Assembly (NCBI RefSeq): GCF_007993045.1
Contig: NZ_VOOR01000010.1
Location: 62,001-126,000, forward strand
Reading direction: 5' to 3'
Length of the DNA stretch: 64,000 nt
Source of the DNA: Phaeodactylibacter luteus
GTDB lineage: Bacteria > Bacteroidota > Bacteroidia > Chitinophagales > Saprospiraceae
The notes below the pieces were generated by a model. It was not told the origin of the DNA and ran no database searches. It worked only from the letters and a program-made list of their open reading frames with translations. The translations under genes and the position numbers were made by a program. Below are positions 9,009-16,625 of the stretch, piece by piece (within the stretch, counting starts at the first letter, position 1; each line of letters begins with the position of its first letter).

Positions 9009-9818
9009 ATGATGAGAACACTGAGCCTTATTTTCATGCTCGCTGTACTAATGGCAGCTTGCCAGAACAACGCAGGAGGGGAGCAGCAGGCTTCGAACGA
9101 AACCAACGAAATGGAGGAAACTGCAGCTCCTGAACTGAAGTACACCCTCACCCCTTTCACTGCATCTACAGCTTACCCCGATGCCAAAATTGCCTCAGTA
9201 AACTACGCTGCCGGGCAATTTGACTTTGGTATAGAAGGAGAAACCTACGAGCTCGGCGTGCAGACTCCGGACGCAGGCGCGAAAATGTGCGCCAACAGTG
9301 CAAAAGGGCAGCATATACACCTGATTATTGACGATCAGCCGTATGCCGCAAAGTACGAATCAAGTTTTGCATACGAAATCCCAGACGGGGAGCACTATAT
9401 GCTCGCTTTCCTATCGCGCTCCTACCACGAGAGCATCAAAACAGATGCTGCCCATGTCGCCAAAGCGGTTACGGTAAAAGACAACGGCTTTGAGGCTACC
9501 TCGGACATTGAGGCGCCTATGCTCTTCTACAGCCGCCCTAAAGGCACCTACACCGGAGCTGCAGAAACCGAAAAAGTCATGCTCGACTTTTACCTCGCTA
9601 ATGTGCCCGGCTTCGGCACAGAGCACTTCGTAATGGCAGAGATCAACGGGGAAGTCCATAAGATAGATACTTGGCAGCCCTATTATATCGAAGGAATGCC
9701 TATGGGCGAAAACACCATCAAGCTGACGCTTGTGGACAAAGCGGGCAATGCAATTGACACCCCGCTCAATCCGGTCTCCCGGACTTTCACCCTTCAGGAA
9801 GAGCAGCCGGCCGGATAA
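9009..9818 (+). CDS. Lipoprotein of unknown function
   Basis: 269 residues with signal peptide and lipobox LMAAC (Cys about 18), then an acidic low-complexity linker. Two similar beta-rich parts can be seen, each with an exposed polar motif: GQHIHLIIDDQPYAAKYE followed by DGEHYMLAFLSRSYHES, and later PGFGTEHFVMAEINGEVHKI followed by MGENTIKLTLVDKAG. The two parts look like an internal duplication of one Ig-like fold. Similar proteins occur as hypothetical lipoproteins in Bacteroidota; I do not know a function. It is divergent from copA (112 nt apart), and the His-rich loops make a metal link conceivable but unproven. Confidence 0.7.
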   Translation: MMRTLSLIFMLAVLMAACQNNAGGEQQASNETNEMEETAAPELKYTLTPFTASTAYPDAKIASVNYAAGQFDFGIEGETYELGVQTPDAGAKMCANSAKGQHIHLIIDDQPYAAKYESSFAYEIPDGEHYMLAFLSRSYHESIKTDAAHVAKAVTVKDNGFEATSDIEAPMLFYSRPKGTYTGAAETEKVMLDFYLANVPGFGTEHFVMAEINGEVHKIDTWQPYYIEGMPMGENTIKLTLVDKAGNAIDTPLNPVSRTFTLQEEQPAG

Positions 9819-9849
9819 ACTGCCCTTGTATCTTTATATACCTGAGAAA

Positions 9850-9884
9850 ATGCAGGCTGCGAAAGTGCGCAGCCTGCATTTTTT
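9850..9884 (+). terminator. Rho-independent terminator after the 9009 lipoprotein gene
   Basis: Stem TGCAGGCTGCG / CGCAGCCTGCA with a 6-nt loop, followed by TTTTTTA, 30 nt past the stop codon. Confidence 0.85.
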
Positions 9885-10291
9885 ATATGCGATAAAAATA
9901 AAAAAGTGCTGCTCGCGAACTTGCACGGCAGCACCCAAAAGCCAGTAAACCAGTAGCCCTTTGGCTACTAACAAACAAACTAAATTTTCAGGGCCGGCTT
10001 GCCGCCCCGGTTATTTTGTGAAGGGCTCCGCTTGAGCGGAAAAAGTGCAGCCTGCAAAGCAGTTAGTTTTATTACCCCTACCTGCCCCCTCCCCTTTTGA
10101 AGTTCAGGATGCAGGCTGCACAGTTAAAATTCCCTTTCGAAGTTGGCGAAATCAGTCCGGCACAATGGCTGCCCATAGGTACCGGAGATTTTGTATTTTG
10201 ACAGCCTTGGTGCGGGGCGTTGCCCCGCCAAAACCATCTTTTGATTTTGATGTAGTTCCTTTTTCAGGACACTTACCTATATCCAACAACC
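9885..10291. other. Non-coding interval before ggt
   Basis: About 400 bases with no credible gene. It has an inverted pair TGCAGCCTGC (10046) / GCAGGCTGCA (10111) that repeats the arm sequence of the preceding terminator. No promoter is clear. Confidence 0.5.
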
Positions 10292-12037
10292 GTGCCAAAA
10301 ATGAAACCAACGAACCTCCTTCTTCAGGATAAACTGGCCCTATTCATACTTATTACTTTGATAATCAATGCTTTAAGCTGTAAAAACAAGATAGGCGCAC
10401 CTACTTATACGGCACAAAAAACCGCAATAGGTGAGCAAGCAGCCCTCGTTTCGCCTCATCCGCTTGCAACTGAGGCCGGGCTAAAAGTCCTCCGGCAAGG
10501 AGGGAACGCCGTCGATGCAGCGATCGCCGTTCAATTTGCTATGGCTGTAGTCTACCCGCGAGCTGGCAACCTGGGCGGCGGAGGCTTTATGGTCATCAGG
10601 CAGCCCGAAGGAGAAGTGCATGCCCTGGATTACAGGGAGAAAGCGCCTTCACAGGCCCATAAAAACATGTACCTGGACAGCACCGGGCAGGTCATTGACG
10701 GGCTGAGCCGATCGGGCGCCCTAGCTGTTGGCGTACCGGGCACAGTAGCTGGAATGGAAGCTGCTTTCGAAAAATACAGTGCGCTCAAAGATTGGTCTGC
10801 CCTGCTACAGCCTGCTATCGATTATGCAGCACAGGGCTTTCAGCTTTCCCAAGCAGAGGCCGAACGGCTCAATCGTTTCCAAGAGGAATTCCTTGCTCAC
10901 AACGAGCCAGGTATACCATTCATAAAAAACCATTTTGAACGTGGAGATTGGTTCCGGCAGCCTGAGCTGGCATCGACCCTAAGGGCTATCCGGGATCAAG
11001 GTGCAATAGGCTTTTACAAGGGCAAAGTGGCCCAGGCTATCGCTGCAACCATGGATGAGAAAGACGGGCTGATCACTACAGCCGACCTCGCGGCTTATGA
11101 AGCAGTATGGCGGGTGCCCACAGCTTCCCGCTACAAAGGCTACACGGTATGGTCTATGCCGCCCCCTTCGAGCGGAGGGGTAGCGCTTTCGCAAATGTTG
11201 GAGATGGTGGAGCCCTACGCGATTGGGGAAATGGGTTTTCACCACACGGCAGCCGTACACCTCATGGTGGAAGCGGAGCGGCGGGCGTTCGCCGACCGGG
11301 CGCAGCACCTTGGAGACCTTGACTTCTATGATGTGCCGATGGAAAAGCTGATGGACTCCCTTTACCTGGCTAGCCGTATGGCCGATTTCACGCCGGATAC
11401 TGCCACCGCCTCGGGCCAGTTGGCTGCCGGCAACTTTACCCTGGTCAAAGAGAGCTTTGAGACCACCCACACCTCAGTGGTATCGCCCGAGGGCCAGGCG
11501 GTCTCCGTCACCACCACCCTCAACAGCAACTACGGCAGCAAAGTCTTTGTGCGCGAAGGGGGTTTTTTTTTGAACAACGAAATGGACGACTTCAGCGCCA
11601 AGCCAGGCGTCCCCAACCAATTTGGCCTGGTAGGGGCTGAGGCCAACGCCATCGCGCCAGGCAAGCGCATGCTCAGCTCCATGACCCCCACTATTGTGGA
11701 AAAAGACGGGGAGCTGTTTTTGGTCCTTGGGGCCCCGGGCGGGAGCACCATCATCACTGCAGTTTTCCAGGTCTTCCTAAACGTTGCTGAGTTTGGGATG
11801 CCACTGCCCGAGGCGATCAATGCCGGGCGCTTCCACCATCAGTGGCTGCCCGACCAGATTTTGCTGGAAAAAGGCGGGCTGCCAGACAGCGTACAGCAAG
11901 CCCTCAAAGCTATGGGGCATGAAATCCGGGAGATTGACCGTATGGCCGTTATCAAAGCCGTGCTGAAGGATGAGGAGGGGCGCCTTCATGCTGCGGGAGA
12001 CCCCCGAAATCCAGACGATGATGCCCGGGCTTATTGA
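10292..12037 (+). CDS. ggt: Gamma-glutamyltransferase
   Basis: 581-residue Ntn-hydrolase of the GGT family (Met4 at 10301 is an alternative start). N-terminus is hydrophobic and ends in a possible lipobox LINALSC, so the enzyme is exported. Large-subunit marks: LRQGGNAVDAAIAVQFAMAV, NLGGGGFMVI and LDYREKAP. The self-cleavage site and nucleophile is the Thr of THTSVVSPEG, followed by the small subunit with SNYGSKVF, MTPTIV and GAPGGSTIITAVFQ. It hydrolyses glutathione and gamma-glutamyl peptides in the periplasm. Convergent with the MFS gene. Confidence 0.94.
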   Translation: MPKMKPTNLLLQDKLALFILITLIINALSCKNKIGAPTYTAQKTAIGEQAALVSPHPLATEAGLKVLRQGGNAVDAAIAVQFAMAVVYPRAGNLGGGGFMVIRQPEGEVHALDYREKAPSQAHKNMYLDSTGQVIDGLSRSGALAVGVPGTVAGMEAAFEKYSALKDWSALLQPAIDYAAQGFQLSQAEAERLNRFQEEFLAHNEPGIPFIKNHFERGDWFRQPELASTLRAIRDQGAIGFYKGKVAQAIAATMDEKDGLITTADLAAYEAVWRVPTASRYKGYTVWSMPPPSSGGVALSQMLEMVEPYAIGEMGFHHTAAVHLMVEAERRAFADRAQHLGDLDFYDVPMEKLMDSLYLASRMADFTPDTATASGQLAAGNFTLVKESFETTHTSVVSPEGQAVSVTTTLNSNYGSKVFVREGGFFLNNEMDDFSAKPGVPNQFGLVGAEANAIAPGKRMLSSMTPTIVEKDGELFLVLGAPGGSTIITAVFQVFLNVAEFGMPLPEAINAGRFHHQWLPDQILLEKGGLPDSVQQALKAMGHEIREIDRMAVIKAVLKDEEGRLHAAGDPRNPDDDARAY

Positions 12038-12055
12038 TGCAGCAGGAGCGCATGT

Positions 12056-13249
12056 TTAGCTTCTTGCCGTTGCCGTGCTCCGGAAAGCGACAACGCCTGC
12101 CGCCACAGCTAGGCAAAGGACAATCAGCAGGCCGGACCGGAGGCCAAAGTGCTCGCTGACCATCCCGATCAAAGGCGGGGCGATCAGGAAGCCGATGACG
12201 CCCGATGTCGCGACTGTCGCAATATTGCCGCCCACAGAACCAGTAGGCACACGGGAAGCTGCGCCAAAAAGCAAAGGGACCACACTCGAAAAGCCGATGC
12301 CTACTACCGTAAACCCGACAATAGCCAGAATGGGCATATCGGCCAGTATAGCCAGCAGCACGCCCAGCGCACCAATCAAACTACCGCCGATAATGACCCT
12401 CCGGTTGCCCAGTGCCAAACTGAGGGAGTCCCCTGCAAAGCGGCCCATAGCCATGGAAAGTGAAAAACCGGCATACCCCATACTCGCAAGGAAGGGGTCT
12501 GCGCCCAAGTCCTGCCGCAGATAAATCGCGCCCCAATCGGCTACCGCGCCCTCTCCTATCATGATGCAAAAACCGATGAAAGCTAAACCCAGCAACGCCC
12601 CCGAAGGCCACTCGAAAGCCTGCTTTTTCAACGGGCCAGAGGGCTGCGCAGGCAGGTGGCGTATGGCCGCGCGGAAATAAAAATGCAGCCCCACCATCAA
12701 TATCGACACCCCGATCAAATGCGCCTGAAGGGGCACGCCCATAGAGGCGATCAGGCCCGAGGACCCCGCGCCCAACATGGCCCCTAGGCTGAACATGCCA
12801 TGGCAGGCCGACATAATGGCCACGCTGTACTCCCGCTCCACTGCAGCGGCAGCGGCGTTCATCGAAATGTTCATGAAGCTATTGCTAAGGCCCACTAGGG
12901 ACAAAAGGAAAAACAAGCCCCATGCTCCCTGCGCGAATGCAGGCAGCGGGAACAAACTGCAGAACAGTAGGGTAGAAAACGTCATGGCCTGCCCTGTGCT
13001 GAGCCTGCGGCCCAGCCAGCCTGAAAGCGGCATCATGATCAGGGCACCTACCGGCAGCCCGAGCAGGGCAAAGCCCAGCTGCCCCTCCGAAAGCGAGAGG
13101 GCCAGCTGTACTTCCGGCAAACGCCCCAGCCAGCTGCCGAATAAAAGGCTCAACGTAAAAAAGGTCATCCCAACCGATAAGCTTGGCGTGTGGAACGCCA
13201 GGGTACGGATAGTCCGAATCATATGCTTTTTCAATTCAGGCCGGCTCAT
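12056..13249 (-). CDS. Major facilitator superfamily transporter (YbjJ-like)
   Basis: 397 residues with about 12 membrane segments in two halves. The loop after segment 2 has the MFS signature form GWLGRRLSTG, and the half-way loop is short and basic. The arrangement GQLGFALLGLPVGALI near the start and SMNAAAAAVEREY resemble the YbjJ-type MFS proteins. Substrate unknown. Met10 (13222) is an alternative start. The gene ends 18 nt from the convergent ggt stop. Confidence 0.85.
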   Translation of the reverse strand: MSRPELKKHMIRTIRTLAFHTPSLSVGMTFFTLSLLFGSWLGRLPEVQLALSLSEGQLGFALLGLPVGALIMMPLSGWLGRRLSTGQAMTFSTLLFCSLFPLPAFAQGAWGLFFLLSLVGLSNSFMNISMNAAAAAVEREYSVAIMSACHGMFSLGAMLGAGSSGLIASMGVPLQAHLIGVSILMVGLHFYFRAAIRHLPAQPSGPLKKQAFEWPSGALLGLAFIGFCIMIGEGAVADWGAIYLRQDLGADPFLASMGYAGFSLSMAMGRFAGDSLSLALGNRRVIIGGSLIGALGVLLAILADMPILAIVGFTVVGIGFSSVVPLLFGAASRVPTGSVGGNIATVATSGVIGFLIAPPLIGMVSEHFGLRSGLLIVLCLAVAAGVVAFRSTATARS

Positions 13250-13743
13250 GGTGCAAAGCTAAACGGCCTGCACGATAATCCGGCCTTGTTTTTTTTAATC
13301 CCCCGGCCTCATGCCGGAGCTGCCATAAAAAAAGGCAGCCGCCCCTTACCAGGACAGCTACCACATCTCAATAGTAGTGTATGAAACTCAATATATTCTT
13401 TTACGACACCGCAAAGGTAGGCCTGCTCGCGGCAACAGTCCTCCTTTATTTTGACCCTTTGTCATACCATATTAACCCTTCCTGAGCAGGTGAACTTTTC
13501 TGGCTTAACTATTGTATTCTCAAGCAGATAGGGCATGGAAAACCTTGCCAAAAGTTATTTACCCAACCCTTAGACAGGGGCACAAACCACCCCCTGAGCC
13601 TGCCAAATACCAAATTATATACGGCACAAGTTTCACCTCCTGATCAAGGAGGGCGGGCACAGCTTGCCCCGCTGCATGGAGGTGGATGTTTTTTTAAAAA
13701 AAATAGGCCCGGGCAACATCCGGCAGCTATATCGATAATCCCT
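13250..13743. other. Non-coding interval between the MFS and AraC genes
   Basis: Nearly 500 bases between divergent genes. I see two small hairpins (CCGGC-ATGCCGG near 13308 and GCTGCC-GGCAGC near 13320) and a CAAAGGTA (13412) that would be a minus-strand -7 box TACCTTTG without a -33 partner. No gene. Confidence 0.4.
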
Positions 13744-14607
13744 ATGAAAGCAATCCTTGAAAAAATCGAGCCCGTATTCGGCAGCTCATTTACCCTCCGG
13801 AGGTTTGACGACAAGCAAGCCTGCAACCGGCCTAGCTGGCACTTCCACCCAGAATACGAAATCGTATACATCTCCAATGGCCGGGGCAAACGCCATATCG
13901 GGGACCACATTTCCTACTTTGAAGATGGCGACCTGATATTCCTCGGCCCCAACCTCCCCCACTTCGGCTTTACAGAGGAAGTATTCGAGGCACACGTGGA
14001 GATCGTTGTCCAGATGAAAGAAGACTTCCTTGGCCCTGATTTCCTGAACAAGCCAGAGATGGCCCGCATCAGGCAGCTGTTCGAACGCTCCCGGCAGGGC
14101 CTTTCCTTCCATGGCAATACCAAAAAAGAAGTAGGGGAACGCCTGAAGGGCATGGGGCCTCAAAACAGTTTTGACCGCCTGATGACCCTCCTTTCCATTT
14201 TGCAGGGCCTGGCAGGCTCGGAGGAGTATCAGCTGCTGAATGCCAGTGGCTTTGCGCTGGAGGTCAATGCACAGGACCAAGACCGCATGGAAGCGATCTA
14301 CCAATATGTACAGGACAACTTCCAGGAAGAGGCCAACCTGGATGAAGCTTCAAAGCTGGTCAGCATGACGGTGCCCGCATTTTGCCGGTACTTCAAGAAA
14401 CTGACGCGAAAAACCTTCAGCCAATTTGTCAATGAATTCCGTATTGCACATGCCTGCCGCCTGCTGGGCGACGATCAGCTGACCATCGCGGCCGTCAGTT
14501 TTGAAAGTGGGTTCAACAACTTATCTCACTTCAACCGGCAGTTCAAGGGGATCACTGGGCAAAGCCCCAGGGAATACCGAAAAGGCATCAAAAAGGTCGT
14601 ATCCTGA
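13744..14607 (+). CDS. AraC-family transcriptional regulator
   Basis: 287 residues. N-terminal cupin sensor domain: WHFHPEYEIVYISNGRGKR and DGDLIFLGPNLPHFGF, which is the typical sugar- or small-ligand-binding beta barrel. C-terminal AraC double helix-turn-helix: DEASKLVSMTVPAFCRYFKK for the first HTH and IAAVSFESGFNNLSHFNRQF plus GITGQSPREYRK for the second. The sequence resembles regulators of carbohydrate uptake, but no such operon adjoins it, so targets are unknown. Confidence 0.9.
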   Translation: MKAILEKIEPVFGSSFTLRRFDDKQACNRPSWHFHPEYEIVYISNGRGKRHIGDHISYFEDGDLIFLGPNLPHFGFTEEVFEAHVEIVVQMKEDFLGPDFLNKPEMARIRQLFERSRQGLSFHGNTKKEVGERLKGMGPQNSFDRLMTLLSILQGLAGSEEYQLLNASGFALEVNAQDQDRMEAIYQYVQDNFQEEANLDEASKLVSMTVPAFCRYFKKLTRKTFSQFVNEFRIAHACRLLGDDQLTIAAVSFESGFNNLSHFNRQFKGITGQSPREYRKGIKKVVS

Positions 14608-14639
14608 GAAAAAGCAACGGCCTTGTTTTCCAAGGTGCG

Positions 14640-14823
14640 AACCAAAACATCGCAGGCGTTTATCTAGCCTGGCACTGGCCTAGCGCTGCGCAGGGGTGGC
14701 CGAAGGCCAGACCCGACGCCTGTAGGGCGAGGGGCCGAGCGGATAGCGAGCCCCGGAGCATAGCGGCACCTGCCTGCTGGCAGGGGCAGGCCCCTCCAAA
14801 AACGACAATCTGGTCCGCGCCCT
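14640..14823 (-). repeat. Repeat family A, copy A2 (reverse, long variant, with both ends)
   Basis: Reverse-oriented copy. It begins with the tail module (ACCAAAACATCGCAGGCG), then the core with GGCCTAGCGCTGCGCAGG and GGGCCGAGCGGATAGCGAG, and ends in the leader CGACAATCTGGTCCGCGCCC. One of the few copies in which both terminal inverted repeats can be followed. Confidence 0.85.
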
Positions 14824-14867
14824 TTTCCAACGCACCTGGCACTTGCGAAAAATATAGCGCAAAAACA

Positions 14868-14897
14868 GTAGGATTTGCTGTTCAAATCCTACTTTTG
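14868..14897 (+). promoter_or_regulatory. 10-bp palindrome overlapping a -7-like box
   Basis: GTAGGATTTG-N5-CAAATCCTAC is a perfect inverted repeat whose right arm runs into TACTTTTG (14890-14897), a match to TAnnTTTG. It may be an operator for the lipoprotein gene at 15018. With its trailing TTTT it could instead be a weak terminator. Confidence 0.35.
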
Positions 14898-15017
14898 CCC
14901 TGTTTGAATTCAGAGCTGGCTGGCATTTTGTCACCTAGCAGAAAATCTCAACGAGCTCTAAATGCTCCCCATTCAAAACCGGGAGCAGAAACGTGGACCA
15001 AAAGAACTGTATATCCC

Positions 15018-15437
15018 ATGAAGAAATTACTCTTTCTTGCGCTGGTAGCCTTGGTTTCTTGCACCAGCAATGAAGCGGCCAAACAGCAACTGATCGGCAA
15101 CTGGCAGTACAACAAAGATGCTATGGTACAGGCCGTAAAAGAGCGCGAAGCTGTCTCAGACCAGGAAATCCTGAATGTGCAACAGTTTGCCGATATGTAT
15201 TCCCGAGACGTCTTTGTGTTCCAGGAAGATGGGCAGCTTTTGCTCAACGCTGCTGCCGGCTCTCCACTGAGCGGCACTTGGGAGCTCAACGCAGATGGCA
15301 GTGAACTGACCATCAACCTCGGCGCCAAAGGGAAGCCCAGCAAGATTTTGTCGATCAGCGGCAACAAGCTGGTGCTCGAGCCTATCGCCAAAGAGGGCCG
15401 CCTCAACTTCCCCCGTATCTTTAAGCGCGTGGAATAG
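15018..15437 (+). CDS. Small lipoprotein, lipocalin-like domain
   Basis: 139 residues starting MKKLLFLALVALVSC, a clean lipoprotein signal with Cys15. The longer frame from 14895 has no signal and is rejected. The rest, beginning IGNWQYNKDAMV and containing FVFQEDGQLLLNA, LSGTWELNADGSELTI and ILSISGNKLVLEP, has the strand pattern of the Bacteroidota lipocalin-like lipoproteins. Ligand and role unknown. Followed by a strong terminator. Confidence 0.8.
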   Translation: MKKLLFLALVALVSCTSNEAAKQQLIGNWQYNKDAMVQAVKEREAVSDQEILNVQQFADMYSRDVFVFQEDGQLLLNAAAGSPLSGTWELNADGSELTINLGAKGKPSKILSISGNKLVLEPIAKEGRLNFPRIFKRVE

Positions 15438-15496
15438 TGTGGCAAAGCCCACAAATTGCCCTGTGCCCAATGGCGCTTAGATAAGCGCTTGTGCGC

Positions 15497-15533
15497 AAAA
15501 AGCCCGGCTGGAATGCCCCCAGCCGGGCTTTTT
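15497..15533 (+). terminator. Rho-independent terminator
   Basis: AAAAAGCCCGGCTGG / CCAGCCGGGCTTTTT, a 15-bp stem with a 7-nt loop, 60 nt after the lipoprotein stop. Its A- and T-runs would serve either strand. Confidence 0.9.
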
Positions 15534-15647
15534 GATACCCCCCTCCAAAGGTTAAACCAATCGTAATTCCCGTTTTACATACACTTTACAAAAAGTATTG
15601 ATTTTGTGCTCATTATAAAAATCCGGCATCGCCGTTGAAGAGCGCTT

Positions 15648-16523
15648 ATGAAACGGGAACTTGACATCGTTATCATTTCTGATGTACACTTGGGCACTTA
15701 TGGCTGCCATGCCAAAGAGCTCCTCAATTACCTCAAGAGCATCAAGCCAGAAACCCTTATCCTCAATGGGGATTTCGTGGACATGTGGCAGTTCCGGAAG
15801 CGGTACTTTCCCAAAGAGCACATACAGGTCATTCAGCGCATCCTGAAAATGGCTGCTAAGGGCACTAAGGTGTACTACATCACGGGCAACCATGACGATG
15901 CGCTGCGGCGGTACTCTGATTTCTCTTCGGGCAACATACATCTTCGGGACAAGCTGCTGCTGCAGCTTAAAGACAAGACCTACTGGATTTTCCATGGCGA
16001 CATATTCGACCTGTTCATTCAGTACTCCCCTTTCATCTCTAAGCTGGGCGGCAAAGGCTATGACTGGCTAATTGTGCTCAACCGCTTTATCAACAAAGCA
16101 CGTATGGCAATGGGCAAGCCCCGGATGTCTTTTGCCAAGCGGATCAAAGCTTCTGTCAAAGAAGCCATTAAATTCATAGGGGACTTTGAGGACACCGCTA
16201 TACAGCTCGCAGCAGAAAAAGAGTACGACTATGTCATTTGCGGGCACATCCACCGTGCACAAATGCGGACGGAGACCGTCAACGGCAGGCAGGTCTCTTA
16301 CCTGAACTCTGGCGATTGGGTAGAAAGCCTGACCGCCCTTGAGTACAATTGGGGCCGTTGGTCCATTTACGAGTATGATGAAGCAGACTACGAAGTGGTC
16401 AGCCCTAAGCTACAGGTGAAAGGGCAGCATACCGAAAACGCGGAACTCCTTGATGAAGACCTGGCTGGCCATATCAGTACAGAAGACATCTTCCAGCAGA
16501 TCACTCAACAGGGCGGCAGATAG
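15648..16523 (+). CDS. UDP-2,3-diacylglucosamine diphosphatase-like metallophosphoesterase
   Basis: 291 residues of the calcineurin-like family. All metal-ligand motifs are present: SDVHLG near the start, NGDFVDMW, GNHDD, HGDIFD and GHIHRA. The order and spacing match LpxH/YbbF-type enzymes of lipid A synthesis, which release UMP from UDP-diacylglucosamine. Bacteroidota carry several paralogues of this type, so it may instead be a relative with another pyrophosphate substrate. Transcribed alone, ended by a shared hairpin. Confidence 0.85.
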   Translation: MKRELDIVIISDVHLGTYGCHAKELLNYLKSIKPETLILNGDFVDMWQFRKRYFPKEHIQVIQRILKMAAKGTKVYYITGNHDDALRRYSDFSSGNIHLRDKLLLQLKDKTYWIFHGDIFDLFIQYSPFISKLGGKGYDWLIVLNRFINKARMAMGKPRMSFAKRIKASVKEAIKFIGDFEDTAIQLAAEKEYDYVICGHIHRAQMRTETVNGRQVSYLNSGDWVESLTALEYNWGRWSIYEYDEADYEVVSPKLQVKGQHTENAELLDEDLAGHISTEDIFQQITQQGGR

Positions 16524-16577
16524 GGCGGCAGCACCTTTGCGGTATGCCCACCGCTGCCGATACTATCTTGCAGAAAA

Positions 16578-16618
16578 CCAAAAGCCGCTTTGGAGAAGGC
16601 CTCCAAAGCGGCTTTTGG
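16578..16618. terminator. Bidirectional terminator between convergent genes
   Basis: A perfect 18-bp stem (CCAAAAGCCGCTTTGGAG / CTCCAAAGCGGCTTTTGG) with a 5-nt loop between the LpxH-like gene and the PIG-L gene. Confidence 0.85.
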
Positions 16619-16625
16619 CTGGGGG

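Larger units (their letters stand above)
14608..15017. other. Non-coding interval with repeat A2 and a palindrome
   Basis: Contains repeat copy A2 (14640-14823) and the inverted repeat at 14868-14892 next to a -7-like box. No gene seen. Confidence 0.6.
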
